Below, piece after piece: positions 1 to 13,801 of a stretch of DNA of 64,000 nucleotides (its first letter is position 1; each line of letters starts with the position of its first letter). Location: contig NC_090178.1 in the NCBI RefSeq assembly GCF_024679245.1, positions 20,731,713 through 20,795,712 on the forward strand. The letters run 5' to 3'. This DNA comes from Pseudorasbora parva (Eukaryota > Chordata > Actinopteri > Cypriniformes > Gobionidae). The notes below the pieces were generated by a model. It did not search any database, had not been told where the DNA came from, and saw nothing but the letters and a program-made list of their open reading frames with translations. The translations under genes and the position numbers were made by a program.

Positions 1-2357
1 ATTATGATTTATGTCTCAATGTCTAGGGCAGCAATTGAACCCAGACTTAGTTGATTGTTATATTTTCTTTATTTAGTATTGTTTACAGTGTGATCAATGA
101 TATTCATGATTTTAATTGTTTAAATGTGAATGTGATAGCACTGTTAATATAAACCAGTATTCTTGTGTTATGGGTGTTAGTTGAGTCGACCCCTGTAGGT
201 GGTAAAATCCATGAGTGTTATAAATTTGCTTATACCAGCTTGAGTGTTTGTTGGTTGAGGCTAGTTGGGCCAGGGACAGCCAAAGGGCTGTAGCATGTAC
301 GGCTATGCTGTGAGATGAGGCCTAATGACTAGTTTGCTGTTCTCAGCATATGTCTTTATGTATTGTGTTGTTTAATTTGAGTGTTTTGTTTATTTCTTTA
401 TTTTTGTTTTGAATTTAACTTGGAGCATGTGTGTAGAGACAGCTGTCTGAATAAACATCACTTGCCAACGTTGTACTCAACTCATTTCAACTGCAAACAC
501 CCAGCCCTTCACCCCTGTTTGTGTATGCCATACCAACACTTTACAACACTTACATATAATTATATAGAGTAAATTTATTTGCATATTTGGCGTGCTGTCC
601 GGGGGGAAGGATTTGAGCTCGAACTCCAAACTAGAAACTTTGTAAAAACGGTCTGATGGTTTCCGGGTTCTATGAAGCCGGTCCCTCAAAAATACACAAT
701 GGGCTCAGATTGGTTTGTTGTGATTCCCTAACCGCCTAGTGCACATTTTTTTGGAAACCCCTTACCTTTACCGGTAGTCTGTAAAGACTGTAGACTGTAG
801 ACTTTTGTATTTTTTATCTGTCACAAGAACTATTAACCCAAAACAAATACTAATCATTGGCTTTACTATAGTAGCACAGAATCATGTTTAGCATCCCTGT
901 AGGTAAACAAGCATGTAGATAAACAATACATAAAAGCTCTAATCAAAGAATAATTTACACTAATTCCAAGTTTGCTGTTAAGATTTTAAAAAAAGTTTGT
1001 AACGTTGGGTGTTTGTCGGATAAAGTTAAGTATTAATGAGCATTTAAAAAAATGATTTGTAGAGCCAAACAGCGTTGTCATTTGTTTACTTCCTTGCTAC
1101 AACGTACAATTAACAATACGAAATATTACAGGAAAACACATCAAGGAAAAATAAATCGTACTTACAGGTTGTGGCCCGTTTTCAAAGTTGGAACTTCTCC
1201 ATCTTTCAGGACAAGCCGTTGTGCGAATCCTGCATTGAACTTGCAAACTTGTGGAAGCTCTCCTCCGTAAAATTTGCAGCACAGAGATTCTGTGCGAGAT
1301 TTGGATAATAATTATGAGACAATTATTATGAATAATTAATTCAAAATACATTTTAACCATTTTAACCTAAACTCCTCCGTCCCTAGGAAGGCTGAATAAA
1401 GAGGACCTACAATCCGGATGAAAATAACAGCATTTCGCCTGCATTGCGGCAACAACACTGTGTCAGTGCCGACACTCCCACCACGCGTATCACACGCTGC
1501 ACTGCACGTAGGGCGCGAAGTGGTGAGGGGGCAACACAAAAAAATTCTCGGAGGAGGAGTTTATGCAAATATTAGGGCTGGTGATGTCAGCAACCCTGGA
1601 GGAATATCTATAGTCCTTAGAATTTTTTTTTTTAAATGCAAATATCTCCCTTTGCTTTAAACATTAAACATTGTAACTTTGCAGATGTTGTTTATGCTCT
1701 AAAAGCAACATTACACAATAGCTAAAATTAGAAAAGTGAAATCGTGTTTTACCACCCCTTTAAGAGTTCCTTTCACTGGAGTTAAGGGGCCAAACAGCAA
1801 GCACAACACAAAAATCCCCCCCTCCACTAAACTTTACACATGGCACAATGCAGTCAGGCAAGTACCGGTCTCCTGGTAACCACCAAACCTAGACTCGTCC
1901 ATCGGATTGCCAGAGAAGCATGATTCCTCACTACATTGAACACATCTCCACTGCTCTAGAGTCCAGTGGGGTCATGCTTTTCACCACTGCATCCCACACT
2001 TTGCATTGCACTTGGTGATATAAGGCTTGGATCCAGCTGCTCAGCCATTGAAACCCATTCCATAAAGTTCTCTACTCTATGTTCTTGAGCTAATCTGAAG
2101 GCTATATGAAGCTTGGAGGTCAGTAGCTATTGACTCTGCAAAAAGTTGCAGACTTCTGCGCACTCCGCACTGTGCCTCTAAAGCTTTTGCTGACCCCGCT
2201 CTGTGATATGACATGACCTACCACTTTGTGGCTGATATGCTGTTGTTCCCAATTGTTTCAACTTTGTTATAATACCACCAACAGCAGGCAACCTAGGTTC
2301 ATCTTTGTTCATCTTTGTTCATCATCTAGGTTCATCTTTGATTACTCCTTTAGGGTC
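1..2357. other. Intergenic, no gene seen; one transposon end
   Basis: I see no exon with coding signature here. Open frames are short and overlap on both strands. A right end resembling the TTAA-flanked family found elsewhere (CCACCCC followed by TTAA at 1759-1762) suggests a decayed element occupies part of about 1000-1758. I could not find its left end. The rest is AT-rich and unassigned. Confidence 0.4.
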
Positions 2358-2980
2358 GGTCAGAAAACCGAGTAATCTTTGATGACCAGCTGTCCTTCAA
2401 AGAACACATCTCAAAGACAGGTTGGTCATGCAGGTTTGCATTGCACAACATCAGGAAAATCAGACCGTTCCTTACGGAGCATGCAACACAGCTTCTTGTC
2501 CGAGCCCTGGTAATTTCTAGACTTGACTATTGCAATGTGCTTCTGGCTGGACTTCCATCTTGCGCAATCAAACCGCTGTAATTGTTCCAGAACGCTGCTG
2601 CACGTCTTGTATTCAATGAGCCCAAAATGGCTCATGTCACGCCTCTATTCATCTCTCTGCATTGGCTACCACTCGCTGCCCGGATCAAATTCAAAGCTCT
2701 GACTCTTGCTTATGGATCTTCCACAAGCGCAGCACCCGCATACTTGGACTCACTCCTACGAGTCTACACCCCCACCAGAAGCCGTCGCTCAGCTAACGAG
2801 CGAAGGCTTGTGGTACCATCACAGAGAGGCATGAAATCCCTCTCCAGAACTTTTTCTTTCATTGTTCCTGGTTGGTGGAACAATCTTCCATCCTCCATAC
2901 GCACGACAGAATCACTTGCTTCATTCAAAAGACAGGTAAAAACTCATCTCTTCCATGAGCGCTTAATCTTACATTAAAAA
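2358..2980 (+). mobile_element. L2-type LINE fragment, end of reverse-transcriptase ORF
   Basis: The + strand translates to the C-terminal part of a fish L2/CR1-like LINE ORF2. Recognisable blocks are a DDQLSFKEHI-like stretch, RLDYCN, LPSC, QNAAARLV, LHWLP, RIKFK, APAYL and a final SFKRQVKTHLF. A TAA interrupts the frame near 2578-2580, so the copy is dead. It is 5'-truncated, as LINE copies usually are. The same last 45 bases or so recur at 19661 within another repeat. The longest clean segment (2582-2977, 131 codons) is part of this LINE and not a host gene. Confidence 0.85.
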
Positions 2981-5033
2981 AACTTTGGAACACCTGAATT
3001 CAATTATTTGGAGGGGTGTCCCAATATTTTTGTAAATGTTTTGCAGATATCATGATGTTCAATAATTTAATATACAACATAATTAGAGAAATTAATCTGA
3101 TTCAAAGGGAAATCAGAAGGCCAAATCCTGACTGGAGAACAGGAGGAGCTGGGGATGGGGGAGATTAATTAGCTCTTGTGATAGCTGTTGATATACTGAA
3201 GGACCTTATATGCTGCGATAGCTTCGTATTCCTACTAGCCTGACGTGGTCATACTTAATTCTAGTCAGAATATGAGTCTGAAACTGCTCCATTAAGCTGT
3301 GATTATGAGTCGTGTCTCAACCGTACCAGGAAAGACCTCAATTGGATAGACCTACAACCAATCAGAGCAACGAAGTGATGCATTACGCTAGTAGTCAAAT
3401 GTCAACAGAGCTCAACTGCACTGTGTTGCCGGAGTCCGTGTTTTTTCTACGTCCGCGGGTTGAAGTGACTATTATGTGATATGAGTGCGAATTTTATCAG
3501 GCAACCATGCCAAAATAACACACATTTACCCCCCAAATACCATTTTTTTCCCGGAGAACCCCCTGAGAAGCTATTGTTTAGGGCTAGTAGTTGGCAGGTT
3601 TTGTTGTAAAAACTTGGCAACCCTTTCTGCACGTGCACTGGAATAAACGATCTTTGCCGGTGTTGTAAAAAAATAAAATAATTTAATGATACACAGCCAA
3701 CATGATCATCATTTTTGAGAGAAACAGTGAAGGTAAATGCATATAGCCTACAAACAAGCTCTCCGTTTAGGCTTAGAAAAAATATAATCCAAGCCCCTTT
3801 GATGACGATTACGTTACTGTTGATCATCTGTCCGTCATCGTCTAAAGCCCGCCCTGATGATTTCATTGGCCCGAACAGTTTCTGTCTGGGGATAATCACT
3901 CCTCTATGGATCGAGGCCAGACCAAACCGCCCGACCTAAAAATGTTGTGGGCGGGGCTAAGTTCGGTTGGCTCTGTATATAGTAACGGTGCTATATAGCA
4001 CCTCAGTCATCCCAAATAACTGGCGAAGAACTGCTGAAGAACCACTGAATCACCAAGATTTGGTGCTATACAGCACTTAAAGTCTTAAAGTGGTTCCCCT
4101 ATGATTGCAAGCCAAAGAACCACTTTTAGCAGAGTGTAGACGTGGATCAGCTGAGAGTCGGAACTAATGCTAAGCTTGATTATTATAATTATATGTCAGC
4201 ATCAGTCCTATTCCACCAGCTCCAAGCAACATTCGGACCAAGGTTTCCGGCATTGGAGGCGCACTCTGTCTATTGTCAGTCGCTATACGCCTCCTCTTGA
4301 GGCCAGGCGAGTGAGGTTTACAAGTACAGCTCTTACTGGTCCATGCTCGTACTGGCCTTACATATAGGCGTAAATATTAGTTATTATGTATACAGACGAC
4401 ATTTTCTGTCAGAATACTCAACTGTGATTGTCTGGAAGGCTTGCCTTCAAATATGTAATGCACAAGTAGTTCCAGTCAGTTAAAACACCGTTCTATATTA
4501 ATGCACTGCTTTTCACACACTGCACAGACGCAGCACGGACATCTCTCTCTCTCTCTCTCTCTGTCATTAACTTCTAAATGCAGGATATCGCAGGGTGTTT
4601 CTCGTGATTAACAAGGTTAATCTAGAGATGTAATATTGCATGTAAAAGGTTAAAACATTTAAAATCTCCCCAAAGATGGGGGGAGAATATTCTAAATGTT
4701 AATGTTAGCTGTATTTATAGTGTCTGAGATATACAAACGGAAGTGTATTACAGTGGAATATATTTAATTAAAATGCATTACAATGCATGAAACTACTACA
4801 TAAAGGGTTTAGTTCTCTCTACTTGTCAATCCTCGTGAGCGCATGTCTGCTCGCCCTTCTCTCTCTTTCAGAAGGTGTGACGTGAAGGCAATTACCGCTC
4901 AGATTTTCACAGAGGTCTGAGAGACAAGGAAGCGCCCGCTTATCACGCACACATTTGCAAAACAACTGCCTTTTTTCTGAGATAAGACATATATTAACGT
5001 TTCGTCACTCGAACTAAAGCATCACTTAGAAAC
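2981..5033. other. Intergenic upstream of the semaphorin; small repeats
   Basis: No coding exon is seen. About 3985-4140 matches a short dispersed fish repeat, with GGTGCTATATAGCACC at one end and a GTGGTTC/GAACCAC inverted pair at the other. A short CT run lies at 4542-4562. The last few hundred bases before 5034 should include the semaphorin promoter and 5' UTR. I see no clear TATA box or transcription start. Confidence 0.4.
3985..4140. repeat. Short MITE-like dispersed repeat
   Basis: The segment carries a palindromic GGTGCTATATAGCACC, a second variant of it near 4060, and CTTAAAGTGGTTC paired with GAACCACTTT. This is the pattern of a short non-autonomous repeat common in cyprinid genomes. 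Family assignment is from memory only. Confidence 0.5.
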
Positions 5034-8000
5034 ATGAATCTACTCGTACTGGTGACCCTGTTCTCTGTGGTTTTGGCCGAAAAATCACCTCGGCTGAAAT
5101 TTTCCGTGATGGGTAAGGCTTGATTTTCTTCAATGTTGTAGTTCGGTTCAGCTACGGATTATGTGGAGAGGTCTGGAAATGTCTCGTCCTCGGCTCCGGA
5201 TGTCATGTTTATCCTTTCTGAAGCAGAAATTGCTAATCTTAATTTAGCGCCTCGGGTAAAAAATGCTGCGTAATAAGTCTGATAGGCTTCCATTAGGAAG
5301 TAAAAAGAAAAAAGTAAGATCGCAATGTTAGTCGATTGAAGCAAGTTATGGATTTTATAAAACAAAACAAAAAAACAATTGCACGTCATGACTTTACATA
5401 ATGACGTATTTGATATTAGTCATGGTTAAGAGTACACAAGCCGATACAACAGTAAAAACAGTAAAATGAACAGTTAATTCATCGTTAATTACGTTGCCGG
5501 TAGCGTAGCCAGGTTCATGCAAGGATGCTGGAAGCATTTTTGACTGTGTAGTCATAGTAACATCTCCTTAATACATGTTATGGTGTATGGGTTGGTCAAG
5601 AGCGCGTAGTCTGCTTAGCACATATGAGTAAACAAGCTCCTGAATCTTCCCGGAGGCAACTGATTAAGTAATTTTCTGAAACGACCATTCGCTTTCTAGC
5701 TTAACTTGTAGATGCATTGAATGACTTTGCTGTTTTGAAGCAATTTTCCTGTAGAATACGCAGCAAGTGGGTATGTTTTTTAAGAATAGCATAGGACGCA
5801 ATCTACAGAGCTGCAATGCAGGTGCGCGAGCTAACGGGAATGATGGCACTGCAGCAACTGATGCATTTCCAAGACACAGGGCACAACATGCGATCCAGAG
5901 AAAAACACACTCGCAGATGCAGAAATAGCCCATGGAAAATTCCACGAAACCAATCTTTATTATTTATTCTAAGCACGTTCACATAGGCTACTTCTATGTA
6001 GATAAAACCAATATGGGCCATGTATTTGCTTAAAAACACCAACTTGTCACCCCCTCGGTTTTACGGGATACTACAACCTCTCACAAATACACATATGAGA
6101 AACCGTGAGAGCCCAAGATGAGACTCCAATGAGCTTGTTGGTCTTGAACGCTCACTTCAGCACCATGGACAACGACTCTTCCTCAATTCAGCGCACGTCT
6201 TCTTGGATCACGAAGGATGCGATCGGGAGACACATTTTTTTGATAAACTATTGCGTTATGGAAAAAGAGACCTTTATATGCAAATAGAAACCGGCTCAGA
6301 CTGGTCTGCAGGCTTTTTCGACCCCCTCAGCCCCCCTTCGAATAGCCAGTTATTGATTGAGATGAAATCTCTAACAGCGCAGCCCGAGACAAACACCTGT
6401 TGAAACGTGTTAGTTTTATGAAATAAGCGCGAAGCTCCGCTTTATACAATGCTGTATCAAAACAAATGTAATTTTGCGGTTACCCTTGACAACCACATTT
6501 GACAGTATTCTCCATTTAGGTCAAATGAAAAACGCCCACAAACGCAGCTAAGGCATTTGAGCTAATCATTTAGATCTGTATAGTTCTCAGCTGATTTTGC
6601 TCTAAAACCAGATTTTGCTGTGCAATTCAATAATAATTAGCCTAATATTTAACAAAAACACAGGTCCAACAATATGCAAAATTATTTATATAGAACAGTC
6701 TAAAGTGAAAAATTGACAACAGCAAATGTGTACAACAGCACAGTTGTGATCAACACAGGACCAAATATTAGATTTATATTACTATAAAACAAGTGATGAA
6801 TTTAGACCAAAACAAAGCTAAACGAATGCACAGCTTTTGATCTCAACAAAAAAAAGAAAGAGGAAGCATTTGGGCTCATATAAGAAGCCTTTTTATTTTC
6901 GTATCCTATTTGCATTGCTTTCCCCTGTGGCCCATTACTGAATTGCAACCCACCGGCTGAGAACCACTGATTTACTAGATGTAAATTATACATTTTTGCC
7001 ATATGTACAACATATTAAGACTGTCAAAAACATTGTATTTTATTTATCTTTAGAATCCCCTCGGTTTCGCTTCATGGAACCGGAGAACTACACGGCGGTT
7101 TACCACCAAAAGGAAACTGATGTCCTGTATGTGGGGGGCAAAGGGGTCATCCATAAGCTCAGCTTCAGTGATAAAGGAGTGCATGACACGCAGGTAGGGG
7201 GGATGACACCATAACCTGGAGCTAAAGTAGATCTATCACTGCTCTAAATCCTGACCTAGATAGCTGGTATTCATCAAGTAACAAAACCGTGCTATTATTT
7301 ATGAAGTAGAACAAAGGCTTTAATGGAGGTAATACTTGTGGTTGCATAAAAGCAAGGAGGGATAGTTATAGCTTATCATCATTTTACTATAGCCATAACA
7401 TTTTATGTACTGTTTTCTCATTGTAATTATAGAATATAGCTCTAAAATGATGAGAACAGTTCATCCCAACATTATTATGTAGGCAAGGCTGCATTATTAG
7501 TAATGTTGTTGATGTGCTCACAGATCCCTGTGGTAATGGATGACAATGCAAAAGAGATGTGCGCCTCTAAATCAACAGCATTGAAGGTAAGAGGGACCAT
7601 CCCACAATATTCCGTCAGTTCAGACCTCAAGCTGCTTGCCATTTCATGCAAAGAAAAGGATTATCTTGATTCATTTAAGCTGTGCGATTCAAATCACTTG
7701 CAAATCTAACTGTGCACTAGTGACTAGCACAATGTGTCCAGTTACCCATTTCTCATAAATCCTCTGTGTGAATTACACACATAAGGTTTAGCTGGATTAT
7801 TATAATACATAGTGAGTTCTGAAATTGACTGTAATCAGAAGATTTATCACAGACACTCATTATGCTAGCGGGAGCCTGGCTCGATTCACTGCCCTGGTTC
7901 AACATCTACAGAAATAGGCATCTGTGATGAGCAGGTCATCACTCATCACATTCAGAGTTGACTGAATGAGGTTGTTTTTTAAGGGTAATGGCACAGACAG

Positions 8001-11000
8001 AAAGCCAACACATGAGTGATGGGCTCCTTTAAAATCTAAATAAAGGTGATTGTTGGGTTGTTTATGCTGAAGTTGCAAAATCCAATTAGTGTAGAAAAAG
8101 GAAAAAGAAAGCCCACAATGAGATGGCATACTGTGTTTAGCAATTGTATTCTTTCTGTAATTTATATGATGTCTGTATGTTTCGCATTGACATATCGTGT
8201 TTTTTTTTCCATCATTCTATAGCCAGAGTGTGATAATTTCATCACATTAATTGAGAAAGTCGGTGATTCGGTCGTGGTGTGTGGGACAAGAGCAGGTTCT
8301 CCTAATTGTTGGCTCCTGGTAAGATGTTTTACCTGCAATTATATATGTGACTCTCACAATCCAGAAGCAGTTTAAACTCCATCTGTAAGCAAACCACAAA
8401 AGTGTTCACGATTAGGATTAGGGGTGGTAATCACAGGGTACTTCACGATACGATACACGGCTCACGATACCAATATCACGATCCAGCAATTCTGCAATAA
8501 TCAATATATTGAAAGACAATCCTTTAATGATAAATCACAATATCGGCCAAAGCAGGCCCAGTTCTATGGGGGTGCTAGATCATAATCTCACCGCTCAAAA
8601 TGGCAGTTTTTAGGCTTTTAATTTTTAACGGAACTATGTGAGATCGCAATGAACTGACAAAGCAACATCCTTTTGGAAATGGTATAGCTACCTTAGCTCG
8701 CTTTCGAGGCTACAGATAGCATTCATTGATTAAAACTATTCTTGCTAAGAGGCTCGACGGCCAATTGCATGCAGCAAAGTTTTGGAATTGACATCTAAAT
8801 ATAAAGGCAACTCTGCACGAGAAAGAAATATCTCCCCGAGACCCAGAATAAAGGGTTCACCAGGACATTATATTTTAGCGAATTTATCTGACAACATACA
8901 CAGTTTTAAGTCTGAATATTCTTATGAACATATTATCACACATCTTTTTAAATTACACATTGTCCCAAAACACATTCATATGCAAATGAGATACAGTGCT
9001 TGGAATGGGAATTACAGTAAAATGGTATATCAAATTAATATTTCATAACATTGAAAATAATCTTTTTACAAAGTTTGGATATAAAGAACTTGGTGAATAG
9101 AATAAAAAATCCCATTGTTGTCTATTTATGCCTTTTTTCTCAATAAATGAGTTCTATATAACATAGGAATTAAAAAAAAATATTCGTTTTTTTTTATGGT
9201 CAAAAACAATGTAATGACCAGGGGGGAGAAATCAAAATCAAAATTCTTTTTTTTCTGGTTCTCAAGGTGACATGTTAAAAAACTAGTAACCTATTTGAGC
9301 AATGTAGTAGTGTAATAGACAAAATATTCTTGAAATTCTAGTTATTGGTAAAAAATTATGACTAAATAAATAATCATACATTTCTCACTGTACACTGCTG
9401 ATGGAGCCATTGCTTACCCTATCTGCAATTTACTAGAGCACCTCAGTAATTTCAGAAGCACCCTAAGTGATTTGATTCTGGAAGCGGGCCTGGGTCTAAC
9501 TATGTAGACAAAAGGCCTGTGAAAAGGTTCACAACTGCTAAATGCAGACATTTCAGGTTCCTTTAATAAAACAAATTATGTTGCAAAGACACTAATGAAA
9601 CATTACTCAATCTATTTCATTCGCTTTAACAGTTTCTATGGATTAAATGAAAAAGTGAAGGAAAAACACCAGTTTTTCCGCTGAGCTCAGCTGTTTTTCC
9701 AGGATTCAGGCTATTTATTTAACTGCTTCTGTATTATTGTGAACACTTTTTTGTCCCTCTGCCGTGGGTGTGATTTATAACCGAATCATTTAACCGTTTC
9801 CACAACTGTGTGCTTAGAATAAAAAGGATACTGAAAGTAGTACAATAAAATGTCAGTTTGACATCCTGGGGCTGTATTCACAAAACATTTTAAGGCCAAA
9901 AGTAGCTCCTAACTTGCCAATTTAGGAGAAACTCTTAAAAATAATGGGCATGTCAGTCCTAATTTTAGGACTCCTACATTTTTGCTCTAAGGGTATTTCA
10001 CAAAGCATTTTAGCACTAAAACTAGCTCCTAAATCCACAAAATGCTAGGAGTAGTCAAGACAAGAGGACTCCTACGTCACTAAGACCAAATCACCAAACA
10101 ATCCTAATGGCTGTTGCTGCAATCCACCCAAAGACACTTTTTAACAAAAACAACAGACATGGAAGAGGCTGACAATTAGCTGAACATTTACTAGTTTAAT
10201 TAGTGACACTTAGCCTACTTTTAAAAAAATGTATTTGAATATGGCAACATTCTTATTTTAATTTTTTTATTTGAATATGGGAACATTCTTATTTAATTTT
10301 TATTTTATTTTATTTTTTTATGGCAACATTCTTATTTTGAATATTTATCTGAATATGGCAACATTCTTATTTTAAACATTTTATTTTAATAGGAAACCTT
10401 GTTCAATAAAATATTTCTATAGTTAAATTGCTGACAAAAAGCCCTCCCCTATCAGCCAATCACTGTGGTCATAGTTAGCAAGCATGATGACATCATCCAT
10501 AGCAACAAGGTCAACCCCGCCTTTACTCTAAGCTTAAGAATTCTCTCTTACTAAAAGTTGCTCTCAGCAGTTTTGTGAATAGATTTTAAGAGAAAACTTG
10601 TAACAAAGAACTTTTACTGCCATTTAGGAGAACTTAGTAGATTAATTATATTATGAAAAAAGTTTTCTGTACCTTTCCTGTTAAAAAGTGGTATGATTTC
10701 TCAAAGTGCTCCCGTGTCACTGCTGTTTTCTTATTAAAAGCCTAAGAATTACTGAATAATCATGTCATCTCTCTCATCCAGGTAAATGACAGTGTACTGA
10801 CGGACATTCCAGGGGAAATAGTAGCGCCTAACATCTTGGCACCTTTCCCTTCTCAGCGCTCCATCAGTCTGTCAGCAGGTAGAGAGAGAGAGGAGAGGAA
10901 TGGATGAAGGAGATAATGTGAAGATGGGAGAGAATGTTTTTTTTGTTATTTTGTGTAGTTCTTTCATTTTAATGAGTATTTGTTTCTGAAGTAGAGCAGA

Positions 11001-12998
11001 CTGTTATGTCATTTTTAATTAATTTCATTCTGACCTGACATAAATCCCTCAGAGAACAGAGATTTGTTTGGTAAAAACAATGCATGACATGTTCAAAGCT
11101 TCAAATCTTGTCAGATCTCTTTAGAAAACACTGTGTGTATCAGAGGAAAATGTAAAAGAACAAATTCCAAAGAGATCAACAGTCCCTGTAGTACACGACA
11201 AAAGAGATCTTGCCCTTTTCTTAAGGGTTTTAAATGTCAGATACAAAGATGAGTATTTCATATGCCATGTGAGTTTAGCTGAAAGGTCAACACTGATGCT
11301 GAAAGAAGTTGCATGTCTCAACAATGTCTCCATCTGTCAGTCAGAAAGAAGTAGTTTGCACTGCAGTGCCTTCGCAGACCTCGTTTTCAAAGTATCAAAG
11401 TATTGCAAAAATTGCTAAATTTGAATCAAAGTTTAAGGGAATCTTTGATTTGACGGGACTATAGTCGCAAAGCTTTGGCTGATGGATATACTTATCTCTC
11501 TCTCCTTATGTAGATGGGAATCTGTACTCTGCTCTGTCAGCGGCTGCAGGACAGCCTGGCTCTATCCGTCGCACATATGGATCCAAAAAGCAGCTGAAGA
11601 CAGAGAATAAATGGCTACAGAGTGAGTTGAAAGCGGTTATCTATATTGCATTAGCAGTTTTGAGATTTTCTTGAAGGACAGAGCTAATGGATCCAGGCCT
11701 GCTATGTCAGCTTAAAACAGGGTTTGTTTAAAAATTTGACCCAAAATAAAATAAAAGTAAATTTTAAAGATAATAATAAAATATATAGATTTTTACAATG
11801 TTTTCGAAACAAGCCCCTTATGTTTACCAAAATGGAATATTATTCCAATTTAAAATAACTGTTCTGTTTTAATATATAATTTATTCCTGACTGTGATGGT
11901 AAAGCAGAATTTTCATCAGCCATTACTCCAGTTTTTAGTGTCACATGATCCTTCAGAAATCAGAAGAAACAAGAAACATTTATTATTATTATCAGTGTTA
12001 AAAATGGTTCTAAAGTTTAATATTTTTGTATAAACCGTGATACTTTTTCCCTAGAATTCTTTGATGAATATAACATTTAAAAGTTTTATTTGAAATATAT
12101 ATATATACTTATTGTGATAATCTAAAGGTCTCTACTGTCACTGATCAATTTGATGCATACAAGTATTCAATTCTTAAAATCTTACTGAGCCCAAAAGATT
12201 TTAAAGGTAGTAAATGGAATATATATATTATATCTATATAATGAATAATTTATTTTGTGTCTTTCAAATATTGATAGCAATGCCACAGTTTACAGTTTTA
12301 TGGTGAGATCATCTTAGAAATGTCTTATTTAAATTTCTACATATTAAGCTGGGCTAAGAGAAAGCATTTTAAACACTATACATTTTAACTAAGATGAAAA
12401 GTTTAAAGACTAACACAAGGAGTCTATGAAAATAATAAATCTACTCTCACCCTCTCTCTCAGATCCCCAGTTTGCAGGAGCCGCTGTGATACCACACAAA
12501 GAGAAACTCAAAGATGAGATCTACTTCTTCTTCAGTGAGGTCAACAGTACAGCCAAACTTGATGAAGAGCCTTACAGGGCTCGGATAGGACGAGTCTGCA
12601 TGGTAACAAGCCCTTAATCCATTCCTGCTTCAGATACACTGCTTGAGGGCTCAAGGTTTGTGATAACATTTGCATCTGTGGCTCAGGTTGATGAGGGAGG
12701 GCTTCCGAATATGCTGCCGAACTCTTGGACTACATTCCTGAAGGCACGTGTGATGTGTGGGAAAGCTGGAACTCCTGTGCAATACAACAACTTCAAACAG
12801 GCCTTTGTTCTGACCTCTGATCTCCGCACTGGGTTGATATATGGCCTCTTCTCCAATTCCTGGTAAGTAAAGTCTAAAAGTGAGTAAGAAGACATTTGAC
12901 ATCAGGTTGTTGGATAATGCCTCTGGTAAGGCATCAAAATATAAATATCTATAGATTTTATTACTCAAAACATTGTTAGTTGTGCTTACTTCAAACTT

Positions 12999-13075
<77 letters not shown>

Positions 13076-13726
13076 TTAGTGCTGTGCAATACTGAAGAAA
13101 AAAGCGATATGCAATACCTTGTTAAATAATGCAATATTCGATATGCGATACGATATTGCTATTTGTGTGTAAAATCTATTTCAACTATATCTTAAATTTT
13201 TTAAAAACTGAGAATGATGTGTTTTACATTCTTTCTGGGAAAAGAAAGCATCGCGTCAACAAAAATTTGTCACAAATCTAAAAATACAATTTTAACAACA
13301 ATGTTAGCAAACAAAAAATGTAATGCAAATATTTAAATACCAAAAACTCTTTGCTTGACTTGGTAACATACAGTTATATCAACCTAAAATTTAACATCAA
13401 GAACATCCAGGTAAACAGAGACTCCTGAACTAGGGTCGATGACTTCCGTGCACGTTTTGGTGTGTGTGTCAGACAGCACGGGACTGCAAGGAGTTGTTTG
13501 TGCAATTTTTGCATTTAGTAACTCTTTTTAACATCAAGCAAGTCACATAAGTAAAAGTCATGTGCCCTGTCGATTCTCTGCTATATGAGTCAACCTAAAA
13601 TGTACACGTTTCCCAATGTTAAAGTACCCAGGAAAATCATTCAGGTATTGCATGCCATTGCGATATGTATATTGCGATATGTTCATTTGCGATATTTTGA
13701 TAATTTCGATATATTGCACAGCCCTA

Positions 13727-13801
<75 letters not shown>

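Noticed and set aside
2582..2977. 131-codon frame as a host protein
   Set aside because: It matches the end of an L2 LINE ORF2 and is interrupted just upstream by a stop.
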